Below are positions 8,945 through 18,361 of a stretch of DNA of 64,000 bases, piece by piece. The translations under genes were made by a program, and so were the position numbers. The stretch comes from JAENVU01 sp963801105. Lineage in GTDB: Bacteria; Actinomycetota; Acidimicrobiia; IMCC26256; JAENVU01. Location of the stretch: positions 1,364,001 to 1,428,000 of the forward strand of contig CAWDDH010000003.1 of assembly GCA_963801105.1 (NCBI GenBank). The letters run 5' to 3'. Numbering within the stretch: the first letter of the stretch is position 1; each line of letters begins with the position of its first letter. Below the pieces are notes generated by a model, which did not search any database, had not been told where the DNA came from, and saw nothing but the letters and a program-made list of their open reading frames with translations.

Positions 8945-10405
8945 ATGACCCCGCCGACCGGCCGTGTGCTCGTCACCGGCGCGTCCGGCTACGTCGGTGG
9001 TCGGCTCGTGCCCGAGCTCCTCGCGCACGGGCACCGGGTGCGGTGTCTGGCGCGCGACCCCCGCAAGCTCGCCGCGGCGCGGTGGCGCGCCGACGTGGAG
9101 GTCGTCGCGGGTGACATCGCCGGCGACCTGTCCGCCGCGATGGACGGGATCGACGTCGCGGTCTTCCTCGTGCACAGCATCGGCGAGGGTCCGGACTGGG
9201 TCGAGCGCGAGCACGCGATCGCCGAGAACTTCCGCACCGCGGCCGAGGCGGCCGGGGTCCGCCGCATCGTGTACCTCGGCGGGCTCGGCGCGGACGGCGG
9301 CGAGCTGAGCGACCACCTGCGGAGCCGACACGACGTCGGGACCATCCTGGCGTCCGGACCGGTCGAGACCGTCGAGCTGCGCGCCGCCGTCGTCATCGGC
9401 TCCGGATCCGCGAGCTTCGAGATGCTGCGCTACCTCACCGAGGTGCTCCCGGTGATGGTGACGCCGAAGTGGGTGCACACCCGCTGCCAGCCGATCTCGA
9501 TCCGTGACGTGCTGCGGTACCTCGTCCTGGTCATCGAGCACCCGGGACCGCTCGCCGGAGTCCTCGAGATCGGCGGGCCGGACGTCGTCTCCTACGCCGA
9601 GATGATGGGGATCTACGCCACCGAGGCCGGGCTCACCCGTCGACGGCTGATACCGGTCCCCGTGCTCTCGCCGCGCCTCTCGTCACTGTGGATCGGCCTG
9701 GTCACGCCGGTCCCGGCGCGTCTCGCCCGGCCCCTCGTCGACTCGCTCGTCACGCCGGTCGTCGTCACCGACCCGCGCGCCGAGCGTCTGTTCCCCTTCG
9801 AGCGGGTGCCCCTGCGGGAGGCGATCCACCGCGCGATCGGTCGTACCGCCGTCGGCGACATCCCCACGAAGTTCGACGACGCGTCCTCTCCCGTCTGGCA
9901 GGTCGCGGCGACCGACCCCGATTGGACCGGCGGAACCGAGCTCACCGACGTTCGGCGCAGGATGGTGGCCACCGATCCCCCGCTGGTCTGGGCCGCGGTG
10001 TGCCGAGTCGGCGGTGCGCACGGCTGGTACAGCGGGCGGTTCCTGTGGCGGGTCCGCGGTCTGCTCGACCGGCTGGCCGGCGGCCCCGGGCTGCGGCCGG
10101 GCCGCCGCCACCCCGACCGCCTCGCGGTCGGTGAGCCGGTCGACTTCTGGCGGGTCGAGGACCTCGAGCCCGATCGCCGGCTGGTGCTCCACGCGGAGAT
10201 GCGACTCCCGGGTGAGGCGTGGCTGGAGTGGGACCTGGTGCCGGTGCCCGGCGGCACCGAGGTCGTGCAGACGGCGCGGTTCCGGCCGCGTGGGCTCTTC
10301 GGCCGCGCCTACTGGTACGCGGTGGCGCCGTTCCACCGGCTCGTGTTCCCGGGACTGCTCGACGGCATCGGCCGCGACGCGATCGCGCTCGCCGAACCGG
10401 TCTGA
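8945..10405 (+). CDS. NAD(P)-binding SDR/NmrA-like protein with C-terminal DUF2867
   Basis: The product has 486 residues. Residues 1-300 are an atypical (extended) SDR Rossmann domain: VLVTGASGYVGG near residues 8-17 is the dinucleotide loop, followed by CLARDPRKL and VFLVHSIG. The C-terminal third matches the DUF2867 pattern with WAAVCRVGGAHGWYSGRFLWRVRGLLDRLAGGPG as two blocks and DFWRVEDLEP. Fusions of an SDR with DUF2867 occur widely in bacteria without an assigned reaction; binding and possibly reduction of a lipid-like substrate is conceivable. The gene seems to be single and leaderless. Confidence 0.85.
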   Translation: MTPPTGRVLVTGASGYVGGRLVPELLAHGHRVRCLARDPRKLAAARWRADVEVVAGDIAGDLSAAMDGIDVAVFLVHSIGEGPDWVEREHAIAENFRTAAEAAGVRRIVYLGGLGADGGELSDHLRSRHDVGTILASGPVETVELRAAVVIGSGSASFEMLRYLTEVLPVMVTPKWVHTRCQPISIRDVLRYLVLVIEHPGPLAGVLEIGGPDVVSYAEMMGIYATEAGLTRRRLIPVPVLSPRLSSLWIGLVTPVPARLARPLVDSLVTPVVVTDPRAERLFPFERVPLREAIHRAIGRTAVGDIPTKFDDASSPVWQVAATDPDWTGGTELTDVRRRMVATDPPLVWAAVCRVGGAHGWYSGRFLWRVRGLLDRLAGGPGLRPGRRHPDRLAVGEPVDFWRVEDLEPDRRLVLHAEMRLPGEAWLEWDLVPVPGGTEVVQTARFRPRGLFGRAYWYAVAPFHRLVFPGLLDGIGRDAIALAEPV

Positions 10406-10417
10406 CGCGCGGCCGCG

Positions 10418-12052
10418 TCAGCCGGCGCGGCCGAGCTCACTCGCGATCGGGAGCGCGATCCGGATCCGCTGGAAGTCCACGTGCCCCCCGAGTCGTGGGG
10501 GCGCGTACGCCGGAGTGGTCGCGATGAGCTGGAGCGTCACCGTCTCGCCCTTCGCGACGGTGTGGGCGATCATCTCGAGCGGCACCGCGGTCGTGTGCGG
10601 CTTCCCGTCGAGCGTCACCTCGATCGGTGTGACCTGGTTGCCGAGTGCGAAGCCGGTCGTCTCGTCGACCAGTTGCGCGAAGACGCGCGTCGGCCGCGTA
10701 CCTGCGGGCGTCGTCCCCGTGTAGCGCAGCGTGAGCCGGGGTGCGCCGACGCTGGTCTCGGCCCGGGTCGAGGTCAGGTGCACCTCGACGGCATCGGTTG
10801 CACGCGACGGCGTGATCGCTGCCGCGACACCGTCGATCGGTCCGTTGCCGGACGCGGTGATGGGGGCCGAGCCGCTCTGCTCGGTGAGGTCGAGCGCCCC
10901 GGTCCCGCTCGCGACGAGCGGCGCTCCGAGCGCGAGCGGCCAGTCGGGTGCGGTGAAGCGGGTCCCGTGCTGGTCGATGACGTCGACCCGCGCTCCCGTG
11001 GTCGCGGAGGTGTCGCGCTGGAGCCAGCGGCGCAGCCAGTCGTTGGTGGCGGCCTGGGGCCGGCCGGTATCACCGGCGTCGGTCCGGCAGGTCCCGTGGC
11101 CGCCGCAATACCAGACCATCGCGGTCGGGATCCCGTGCGCGCGCAGGACGCGGTAGTTCGTCACCGCCTCGTCGAGGGTGAAGAGCGTGTCGACGGTGCC
11201 CTGGATGAAGAGTGTCGGTGCCGTGATCCGGGCGAGGAGCGCGCCGGGCCCGCGGGACCGGAACCACGCTGCGTCCGCGTCGCTGATCACGCCGGTCGTC
11301 TTGCCCGCTTCGTACGCGGAGGTGATGTGGGGATCCAGGTTCCGGCTCGCGGCGGCGGAGTAGAGGATGCCCGACCAGCCGAGCTTCACGGTGTCGGCCT
11401 TGTGGAGACTCGTCGCCAGTGAGTGCCAGGCGATCGTGGGCACGATGGCGTCGACCCGGCAGTCGGTCGCGGCGGTGACGAGTTGGATTCCGCCGCCGTA
11501 CGAGCCGCCCACCATGCCGACGCGCGGATCGGTCGGGCGGTCGAGTTGCACGTCGGGTTGCGCGGCGACCCAGTCGAGCAGCCGGCGCACGTCGCGCCCT
11601 TCGGCCGCCGCGCTGTCGACCTCGATGGTGCCGGTCGACTGCCCGAAGCCCCGCGGGTCCCAGGTCAGCACGTGGTACCCCTCCTCGTGGAGGACGCCGA
11701 TCGGGGCATCCCCGAACAGCCCCGTCCCGCTGCTCTCGGTCGCGCCGGCCGACCCCCATCCGGGACCCATCAGGACGGTCGGCGCCTCGTGGTCGAGCGG
11801 GTACCAGTGGAAGCGGATCTTCGTCCCGTCGAACGACGTCATCGTGAAGTCGTGCGGGACGCCGTCCACGGCGACGACCTCCGGCGGCGCGGGACGCTTC
11901 GTGCGACAGGGGGGTGGGGTGTACCCCGAGGCATCTGCGCCCGACGACGTGCTCGTCGTGTCCTTCGCGGTGCCGCTCGCCGAGGAGCAGGCTGCGAGGC
12001 CGAGCGCGGCGACGATGACGAGCACGAGCCCGGTCGAGCGGGTGCGGAGCAT
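10418..12052 (-). CDS. Exported lipoprotein, CocE/X-Pro-dipeptidase-like hydrolase
   Basis: This 544-residue protein begins with a signal peptide and lipobox LGLAAC (Cys22). The alpha/beta-hydrolase core carries WDPRGFGQSTG, the nucleophile elbow MVGGSYGGG with the probable catalytic Ser, and a late GGHGTC that may hold the catalytic His. The last 180 residues form a beta-rich jelly-roll-like domain, as in CocE/X-Pro dipeptidyl-peptidase relatives. Such enzymes cleave acyl or peptide bonds; exact specificity cannot be read. It converges with the SDR-DUF2867 gene, separated by 12 bases. Confidence 0.82.
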   Translation of the reverse strand: MLRTRSTGLVLVIVAALGLAACSSASGTAKDTTSTSSGADASGYTPPPCRTKRPAPPEVVAVDGVPHDFTMTSFDGTKIRFHWYPLDHEAPTVLMGPGWGSAGATESSGTGLFGDAPIGVLHEEGYHVLTWDPRGFGQSTGTIEVDSAAAEGRDVRRLLDWVAAQPDVQLDRPTDPRVGMVGGSYGGGIQLVTAATDCRVDAIVPTIAWHSLATSLHKADTVKLGWSGILYSAAASRNLDPHITSAYEAGKTTGVISDADAAWFRSRGPGALLARITAPTLFIQGTVDTLFTLDEAVTNYRVLRAHGIPTAMVWYCGGHGTCRTDAGDTGRPQAATNDWLRRWLQRDTSATTGARVDVIDQHGTRFTAPDWPLALGAPLVASGTGALDLTEQSGSAPITASGNGPIDGVAAAITPSRATDAVEVHLTSTRAETSVGAPRLTLRYTGTTPAGTRPTRVFAQLVDETTGFALGNQVTPIEVTLDGKPHTTAVPLEMIAHTVAKGETVTLQLIATTPAYAPPRLGGHVDFQRIRIALPIASELGRAG

Positions 12053-12086
12053 GGAGGTCCTTCCGGGAGCGGAGCGGGTGGGGCGG

Positions 12087-12848
12087 CTATGCAGGCTCGC
12101 TCATCGCGCCGATACCGAACACCGCGCCCTGGGGGTCGGCGACCACCGCCCCGCGGCCGAAGTCCATGTCGTTCGGCGGCATCAACACCGAGCCTCCGAG
12201 CTCGGTCGCGCGGGCGGCCGAGGCGTCGCAGTCCTCCACCGAGAACCACACCGACCACGCCGGGAACTCGCCCTCACCCGCGGTGTGCGCGCCACAGACC
12301 ATCGTGCCGTCGACGGTGAAGATCCGCGCCGTGTCACCGCCTGCGCTCGGGTCGATTCCCCAGCCGAAGACGGCGGTGTAGAACGCGCTCGCAGCGTCGA
12401 GGTCGGTGGTGGCGAGCTCGTTCCACGTGAACGTGCCGGGCTCGTTGACGAGCTGCGCGCCGATGCTCTGGTTGGGCTGCCACACCGATACGAACGATCC
12501 GACCGGGTCCTGGAGGACAGCCATCCGGCCGGCGTCGAGTACGTCCATCGGACCGGCGACCACCGTCGCGCCGTTCGCCGCCGCGGTGGCGCAGGTGGCG
12601 TCGACGTCGGCGACGGTCACATAGACCGTCCAGTACGGCGGGAGATCGGGGTTCATCTGCGGGCCGAGCCCGGCGACGGTCTTGTCGCGCAGGGTGAACA
12701 TGCCGTACCCACCCGCCTCGGGGCGCGGGTCGATCGCCGCGGTCCAACCGAAGAGTCCCGAGTAGAAGTCGGCGGCCGCCCCGGTGTCGGGACTGCCGAG
12801 GTCGACCCAGGACGGGGTTCCCGGTGCGTAGGACGTACGTTCGGTCAT
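12087..12848 (-). CDS. Tandem-domain VOC protein
   Basis: The 253 residues are two VOC modules: the first starts TPSWVDLGSPDTGAAADFYSGLFGW and the second GTFTWNELATTDLDAASAFYTAVFGW, each ending in a PxGxxF-type strand (DPVGSFVSVW; DPQGAVFGI). This layout is common in actinobacterial proteins annotated as glyoxalase or hydroxylase-like, whose reactions are mostly unknown. In place of several metal-binding residues there are neutral residues, so it may bind rather than convert a ligand. It lies 35 bases upstream of the lipoprotein hydrolase on the same strand. Confidence 0.85.
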   Translation of the reverse strand: MTERTSYAPGTPSWVDLGSPDTGAAADFYSGLFGWTAAIDPRPEAGGYGMFTLRDKTVAGLGPQMNPDLPPYWTVYVTVADVDATCATAAANGATVVAGPMDVLDAGRMAVLQDPVGSFVSVWQPNQSIGAQLVNEPGTFTWNELATTDLDAASAFYTAVFGWGIDPSAGGDTARIFTVDGTMVCGAHTAGEGEFPAWSVWFSVEDCDASAARATELGGSVLMPPNDMDFGRGAVVADPQGAVFGIGAMSEPA

Positions 12849-12931
12849 GGCGGTGCTCCCACGGGTCGAGATCGATCAGGGGTCCGAAGGTAGCCCCTGG
12901 TCCGACACCGTGTCGGCCGCGGGTGGCGTCC

Positions 12932-13387
12932 TCAGTGGGCCGCGACGTCGATCGCCTGGGCCTTCTCCCACGCCCCGAAGCGGGCGAGCTCGACGTCGAG
13001 CGTGGCGAGCACGAAGGCGAGGATCGACGCGTCGTCGATCAGCCCGGCGCCGGGGATCGCGTCCGGGATCAGGTCGACCGGCGTGACGAAGTAGAGGATG
13101 GCGGCCACGATGAGGACGATGTTCCGGACCGCGATGTCGCGGTAGGTCCCGGCCGCGTACGCGCGCACGAGGCGGCCGAGCAGCTTCACCTGCTCGGCGA
13201 GGTCGCGGATCTTCGAGCTCGGCGACCCGGCGGCCTTCCGGCGGGCGCTGGCCGCGAGCTCGTCGAGCGCGCGGGGGTCACGCAGGAGCGCCTGGGCCCG
13301 GCGTCGGTACCCCGCGAAGAAGCGCGCCCGGCCGAGGTTCGTGCCCGGAGTGACCGGGATTCCGCGACCGGATCGTCCTGGCGCCAC
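12932..13387 (-). CDS. YkvA/DUF1232 family membrane protein
   Basis: From the GTG at 13387 the product has 151 residues. It carries the hallmark FVTPVDLIPDAIPGAGLIDD of the DUF1232 family, preceded by one hydrophobic segment (IVLIVAAILYFVTP). The N-terminal half is basic and helical. The frame stays open far upstream, but that part is antisense-like and overlaps the amidohydrolase, so this GTG is the first sensible start. YkvA proteins are conserved small membrane proteins of unknown role. Confidence 0.75.
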   Translation of the reverse strand: MAPGRSGRGIPVTPGTNLGRARFFAGYRRRAQALLRDPRALDELAASARRKAAGSPSSKIRDLAEQVKLLGRLVRAYAAGTYRDIAVRNIVLIVAAILYFVTPVDLIPDAIPGAGLIDDASILAFVLATLDVELARFGAWEKAQAIDVAAH

Positions 13388-13430
13388 CGCCCGATGGTAC
13401 GGCGGACCGAACGGGGTCGCGCGTGCGGTC

Positions 13431-15134
13431 TCAGCGGGCTCGACGCAGCACGGTGCCCGGTGTGGCCCCGGAGAGCTCGCCGTCCGTGACGATCTCGGTC
13501 CCGGCGACGAGGACGGTCTCGACGCCCTGGCTGTCGACGACGATCCGGCTGGCGCCCCCGGGCAGGTCGTCGAGCGTCCGCTCGCGGCCGGGACCGATGA
13601 TCCCGGGATCGAACACGACGAGATCGGCATGCCCGCCGACCTCGACGCGGCCGCGGCCGTCGAGCCCGTACAGGCGCGCCGGGACGTCGGTGAGCAGGCG
13701 CACCGCCTCCTCGAGGCGGAGCAGCCCGAGGTCCCGGACGGCCGGCCCGACGAGGAACGTCGAGTAGCCCGCCATGCAGAACATGTCGAGGTGCGCCCCC
13801 GCGTCCGACGCACCGACGACGGCACGCGGATCCCGCCAGACCCCGGCCCGGGCCTGCCACGTGGCGTCGTCCTCGGCCGGGAGCTCGGGGCGAAGCCCGG
13901 TCCGGAGGCCGTCGGCGACGACGATGTCCAGCAGCGCGTCGAACGGGGCGACCCCGCGCTCGCGGGCGAGGTCACCGACGGACCGGGCCTCGTACGCGCG
14001 CGTCTCGGGGGTGAAGCCCTCGACGATGGTGAAGCGCTCCCACCGGGCGAGCCCCGCGAGCACCCCGGCCTCCTCGGAGTGGGCACCCGCGTCGAGTCGG
14101 GCGCGGACCTCGGGGTCGGCGAGCAGCGCGAGCCGCTCGGGGACCGGGCGGCCGAGCACCTCGGACCAGCCCGGCAGGCCGTCGAGGACGAAGCCCGAGA
14201 GGAACGACAGACGGATCCGCATGGACTGGGGGATCGTGAGCGCAACGACCCGGGCGCCCCGGGCCGCGGCGCGGCTGGACGCGTCGAGCTGGTGGTCGTG
14301 GTTGCCGGTGGCGCTCACGCCGAGGACGTTCCAGTTCAGCGGGCTGTCCGCGGCGAGGCACAAGTCGGCCATCAGGTCGACCTCGTCGTCGGTGAACCCG
14401 TTGAGACACCCCGGGATGATCAGCTCGAGCTGGGTGCCGGCGTACGGGCCGAGCACCCCCGCGAGCGTGAGCAGCTCGGAGCGGTCGGCGAAGCGCGACG
14501 GGACCGGATCACCGTTCCCGTCGTGGTGGGTGGGGGCCTGCGAGCTCGAGAAGCCCAGCGCGCCCGCGTCGAGCGCGCCCGCGAGCAGCCGTGCCATCGC
14601 GTCGACGTGGTCGTCGGTCGCGGTGTTGCCCGTCGCGGCTTCGCCCATGACCGACCGGCGCAGAGCGCAGTGCCCGACGAGGAAGCCCGCGTTCACCGCG
14701 ATGCCGCCGGCGGCGACGGTGTCGAGGTAGCCGCCGAAGTCCTCCCAGCTCCAGGGCACCCCGGCTTCGAGCGCCGGGAGCGGGATGCCCTCCACGCGCG
14801 CCATGAGGCGCGCGAGGTAGTCGGTGTCGCGGCCGGCGGCGGGCGCGAGCCCGAACCCGCAGTTCCCGCCCATCACCGTGGTGACGCCGTGGCGAGGCGA
14901 GGGGCTCGCGGTGGGGTCCCACAGGAGCTGCGCGTCGTAGTGCGTGTGCAGGTCGACGAAGCCGGGTGCGACGACGCGACCGGAGACGTCGCGCGTGACG
15001 ACGGCCCCGGCGGCGGTCGCCTCCGGACCGATCGCCACGATCCGGCCGTCGGCGACGGCGACGTCGGCCACCCGGGCCGGTGCCCCGGTCCCGTCGACGA
15101 CGGTGCCGCCCGCGAGGAGCACGTCCGCGCTCAT
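13431..15134 (-). CDS. N-acyl-D-amino-acid deacylase-type amidohydrolase
   Basis: This 567-residue protein opens with the amidohydrolase urease-like beta-sandwich (LLAGGTVVDGTGAP) and the metal motif DLHTHYDAQLLWDP. The pattern VTTVMGGNCGFGLAPA is typical of D-aminoacylases and dihydroorotase-like relatives, and GASDAGAHLDMF provides the late catalytic Asp. The reaction is probably zinc-dependent hydrolysis of an N-acyl-D-amino acid or another cyclic or acylated amide. The stop overlaps nothing, but the start overlaps the stop of the next upstream gene by 4 bases, so the two amidohydrolases form one operon. Confidence 0.87.
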   Translation of the reverse strand: MSADVLLAGGTVVDGTGAPARVADVAVADGRIVAIGPEATAAGAVVTRDVSGRVVAPGFVDLHTHYDAQLLWDPTASPSPRHGVTTVMGGNCGFGLAPAAGRDTDYLARLMARVEGIPLPALEAGVPWSWEDFGGYLDTVAAGGIAVNAGFLVGHCALRRSVMGEAATGNTATDDHVDAMARLLAGALDAGALGFSSSQAPTHHDGNGDPVPSRFADRSELLTLAGVLGPYAGTQLELIIPGCLNGFTDDEVDLMADLCLAADSPLNWNVLGVSATGNHDHQLDASSRAAARGARVVALTIPQSMRIRLSFLSGFVLDGLPGWSEVLGRPVPERLALLADPEVRARLDAGAHSEEAGVLAGLARWERFTIVEGFTPETRAYEARSVGDLARERGVAPFDALLDIVVADGLRTGLRPELPAEDDATWQARAGVWRDPRAVVGASDAGAHLDMFCMAGYSTFLVGPAVRDLGLLRLEEAVRLLTDVPARLYGLDGRGRVEVGGHADLVVFDPGIIGPGRERTLDDLPGGASRIVVDSQGVETVLVAGTEIVTDGELSGATPGTVLRRAR

Positions 15135-16339
15135 CGCCCGTCACCGCCGGGCCGCTGCAGCTCCGGGGGCACGTCGAGGCGGAACAGGCGCGCGGCGTTG
15201 GCCCACGTCACCATCCGGACCTCGTCGTCGGGGACCCCGGTGAGGTCACGTCGGGCGCGGGCCTGAGTGTCGGGCCAGGTCGAGTCGGCGTGCGGGTAGT
15301 CCGTCTCCAGCATGATGTGATCGACGCCGATGTGGTCGCGGAGTGCGAACGTCGACCCGAGGTCGATGGTGCAGAACCAGAAGCGTGACCGCAGCGCGTC
15401 GGTCGGTGACAGGTTCGGGTCCTTCCACGCCGAGAGGCCCGACGCGGAGTGGTCGAGGACGTAGTCGATGCGATCGATCAGCATCGGCACCCAGCTGATC
15501 CCGCCCTCCGAGAACGCGATCGCGAGGTCGGGGAAGCGAGTCGGGACGCCCGCCCACAGCCAGTCGGCCGCGGCGACCATCGCGTTGACCGGGAACAACG
15601 TCGTGTAGAGCTCGAGCGGCGCGCCGGGCGACCGGGACGCGGTCCAACTGCTCGACGCGTTGTGCAGGCAGACGACCGTGTCGGTCTCCTCGCACGCGCG
15701 GAGGAACGGGTCCCAGTGCTCGGTGTGCAACGACGGCAGCCCGAGGTCCACCGGGTTCTCCGGGAACGACACGGCGACGAACCCCTTCGCGGCGTTGGCG
15801 CGGATCTCGGCGGCGGCGATCTCGGGGTCGAGCAGCCAGGGGAGCTGGTTGGCGAGGAGCCGGTCGGGGTGCGCGCCGGCCCATTCCTCCGCCATCCACC
15901 GGTTCCAGGCCCGCGCGCACGCGAGGCCCAGCTCCGGATCCGACGTGCGGGCGAAGACCGTTCCCGCGAACCCGGCGATCAGCGACGGGAAGCACAGCGA
16001 CGCGTAGACGCCGTCGAGGTCCATGTCCGAGATCCGCGCGTCGGCGTCCCAGCAGCCCCGCCGCATCTCATCGAAGCGCGCCGGTTCGAGCGACCACTCC
16101 TCCTTCGGGCGTCCGGCGATCGCGTTCAGCCCGACCTGGGGGTAGCGGCTCCCGTCGAACTCCCACAGCTCGTTGCCGACCTCGTCCTCGACGATCCGGG
16201 GCGCGGCGTCCGCCCAGCGCGCGGGCATGCGGCCCTCGAAGAGGTGCCGGGGCTCGATCAGGTGGTCGTCCACCGAGACGATCGTGTAACTGCGCCGGGC
16301 GGCGGGCGGATCGGGGAGGAGGGTCGTGCGAGCGGGCAC
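15131..16339 (-). CDS. Amidohydrolase-2 (ACMSD-like) family protein
   Basis: The protein has 402 residues from a GTG start at 16339. The metal-site motif is SVDDHLIEP rather than HxH, as seen in many actinobacterial amidohydrolase-2 proteins. Further hallmarks are ISDMDLDGVYASLCFPS, AIAFSEGGISWVPMLIDRIDYV and the terminal HIMLETDYPHADSTWPDT, with a catalytic Asp. Relatives are decarboxylases or hydrolases of aromatic or carboxylic acids. The paired D-aminoacylase-type gene suggests a shared catabolic route. It is divergent from the DUF3592-type gene. Confidence 0.85.
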   Translation of the reverse strand: MPARTTLLPDPPAARRSYTIVSVDDHLIEPRHLFEGRMPARWADAAPRIVEDEVGNELWEFDGSRYPQVGLNAIAGRPKEEWSLEPARFDEMRRGCWDADARISDMDLDGVYASLCFPSLIAGFAGTVFARTSDPELGLACARAWNRWMAEEWAGAHPDRLLANQLPWLLDPEIAAAEIRANAAKGFVAVSFPENPVDLGLPSLHTEHWDPFLRACEETDTVVCLHNASSSWTASRSPGAPLELYTTLFPVNAMVAAADWLWAGVPTRFPDLAIAFSEGGISWVPMLIDRIDYVLDHSASGLSAWKDPNLSPTDALRSRFWFCTIDLGSTFALRDHIGVDHIMLETDYPHADSTWPDTQARARRDLTGVPDDEVRMVTWANAARLFRLDVPPELQRPGGDGR

Positions 16340-16439
16340 GGCTGCACTCTTCCAGGCGGGGATTGCCGGGACAACCGCGCCCGGGTGGACCAGGCTGGGG
16401 GGTCCGACGCCGACTCCCCGGCGTCACCGGAGGACGAGC

Positions 16440-17324
16440 ATGCAGCGCATTCGAGCCTGGGGCGAATGGGCGGTCGGCGCCGCGCGCCGGGTCGGTCAGC
16501 ATGCCTGGCGCGTGGCCCGCGACCCGCTGCGCCTCCTCCCGGTGCTCGCCGTGGTCTCCCTGCTGCTCATCGCGGTCCCCCTCACGATCACCGGCATCGC
16601 GCGCATCGGCCGCGACGTCCTCGAATGGCGCGTCGACTCCGCGGTCCCGTGGTCGCACACGACCGGACGGATCGTCGCGGTCCGGGCCGACGACGGCCTC
16701 CATCTCCGCGTGCGGTTCCACGACCGGGCCGGGCTGCGCCGTGAGGCCGACGTGTACCTCGGTGCGACCGGCCGGACGTGGATCGAGCAGCAGCCGAAGA
16801 TCCGGTACGACCGCTCCGACCCCAGCACGGTCGAGATCGTCGGGTTCACCGAGCCGAGTCCGGTCCCCGCGCTGCTCGTGGCCGGAGCACCGCTCGGCGT
16901 CGGGGTCGCCGCCGCCGTGCTCGCGGTCGGCGTCTGGCGACGGCGGAAGCTGCTCGCCGTGAGCGCCCACCCGCTGACCGCGCTGCGGTCGACGTTCGTC
17001 GTCGCGGGGGTGGCGCTGGCCGCCGGGCTGGGCGCGTGGGCCGCGGGAACCGTCTGGCAGCGGGGCTGGTCGGCGATCGCCTCCTCCGCCGGGCACCTCG
17101 GCGCCACGCTGTTCGGTGACCTGCTGGGCGTGCTGGTACCGCTGGTCGCGTTCGCGCTCGGTTGCCTCGTGACCGCGTGGCTCGCACGGCACCGCCACGG
17201 CGACGAGCACGACGGGCTGCTCTCCAACGCCTACCGCTTCATCGACCGGGCGGCCGGCATGGTGCCCTCTCCCGAGGAGCTCCGGCCCGAATCGCGACGT
17301 GACGACCCGTCGAACGTTCCCTAG
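16440..17324 (+). CDS. DUF3592-like membrane protein
   Basis: From ATG 16440 (GGAGGA six bases upstream) the product has 294 residues. One N-terminal helix is followed by an extracytoplasmic domain of the DUF3592 type, seen in SHTTGRIVAV, VRFHDRAG and KIRYDRSDPSTVEIV. Three more hydrophobic segments follow. No enzyme motif was found. The last bases overlap the read-through end of the convergent frame-disrupted gene. Confidence 0.65.
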   Translation: MQRIRAWGEWAVGAARRVGQHAWRVARDPLRLLPVLAVVSLLLIAVPLTITGIARIGRDVLEWRVDSAVPWSHTTGRIVAVRADDGLHLRVRFHDRAGLRREADVYLGATGRTWIEQQPKIRYDRSDPSTVEIVGFTEPSPVPALLVAGAPLGVGVAAAVLAVGVWRRRKLLAVSAHPLTALRSTFVVAGVALAAGLGAWAAGTVWQRGWSAIASSAGHLGATLFGDLLGVLVPLVAFALGCLVTAWLARHRHGDEHDGLLSNAYRFIDRAAGMVPSPEELRPESRRDDPSNVP

Positions 17325-17331
17325 CTGCCCG

Positions 17332-18352
17332 TCAGGGCTTGTGCACCACGCATCCGGCGCTCGCGAGCCCGGAGGACGCCGCGGTCACGGTGACGTCGGG
17401 CGGGCTTCCGTTCGGCATCGTGAAGCGGAAGCTTCCGAGAGCTCTCCGAGCTGCCGGAGTTGATGGTGAGCGACGTCCGGTTGAACGAGCCGATGTTGGG
17501 GCTCGCGGACAGCGAGACCGTCCGGGACGACCCCGACTGCACCTTGGGGTTGAGGTACGCGTCGTACTGGGTCACGCGACTGGTGAACCGCCGGTTGCCC
17601 CCGACGCTCGCACTGCCCGACGAGCAGTCCGGGTTCGAGGAGCTGTAGCGCAGCTGCGTGGGGGTGCCGGCGCCGACGCTGACGTTCTCCGCGCCCGTCC
17701 GGCTCCCCTCGGTGGCGTGGACGGTCGTCGATTCCGCGGCGAAGAGCGTGATGGTGGTGGTCCCGACGCCCCCGGTGAAGGTGACCGTCGCCGGATAGCT
17801 CGGCGCCGTCCCCGACGGGCTCGTGGCGGGCCCCGAGAAGACGATCGTCTTGGCCCCGGCGTACGTGGGGTCGGTCGCGACGCCGTTCGTCGTCGCCCGG
17901 ATGGTGACGGGGAACGCGGTGCCGGCGGTCTGGGAACCACTTCCGATGGTGACCACGAACGGCCCGGGGGTCGGCGTGGTGGCCGACGCCGGCGCGCTCG
18001 CGCCCGAGCTCCAGTTGGCGCCGACGCGAGCGCTCACGGTGTAGGTGTAGGTGGTGCTGTCGGCGAGGCCGGTGTCGTCGCACGCCAACGTGCCGCTGCC
18101 GACGGTGCACACCGTCGCAGGGGTCGGCGCCGTCCGCGCGACGACGTACTGCGTCGGTGTGACACTGCCGCCGGCCGGCGCAGCCCACGTCACGTGAATC
18201 GAGGTGTCGCTCGTCGCGCCGGCCGCGACGGAGGTTGGTGCTCCGATCGATCGCGCCGATGACCCGCCCGAGCCGCCCGCGCCCGGGAGCCAGGACGCCA
18301 GTGCACCCTGCGGGCTCAGGAGCACGACCCCGAGCGCCGCGACGAGGACCAC
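17332..18352 (-). pseudogene. Secreted fibronectin-III-like surface protein (frame-disrupted)
   Basis: A signal peptide (VLVAALGVVLL... ALASW) is followed by GGSGGSS and a fibronectin-III-like domain (HVTWAAPAGG, STTYTYTVSARVG), then a second beta-rich domain with ATVTFTGGVGTTTITLFAAE. Near 17431-17455 the frame breaks. The continuing frame ends in an Arg-rich non-protein-like tail at 17321, whereas skipping one base gives the sensible end SFRFTMPNGSPP...CVVHKP with a stop at 17332-17334. The start is also doubtful: GTG 18352 lacks a basic n-region, while a GTG at 18365 overlapping the preceding stop (GTGA) would give one if a further base were skipped. It is the last gene of the surface cluster. 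Confidence 0.6.
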
Positions 18353-18361
18353 GCGCGCGCC

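Noticed and set aside
13341..15266. Plus-strand frame of about 640 residues opposite the D-aminoacylase gene
   Set aside because: Arg/Glu/Gly/Asp-rich translation without motifs, while the minus strand has complete amidohydrolase motifs.
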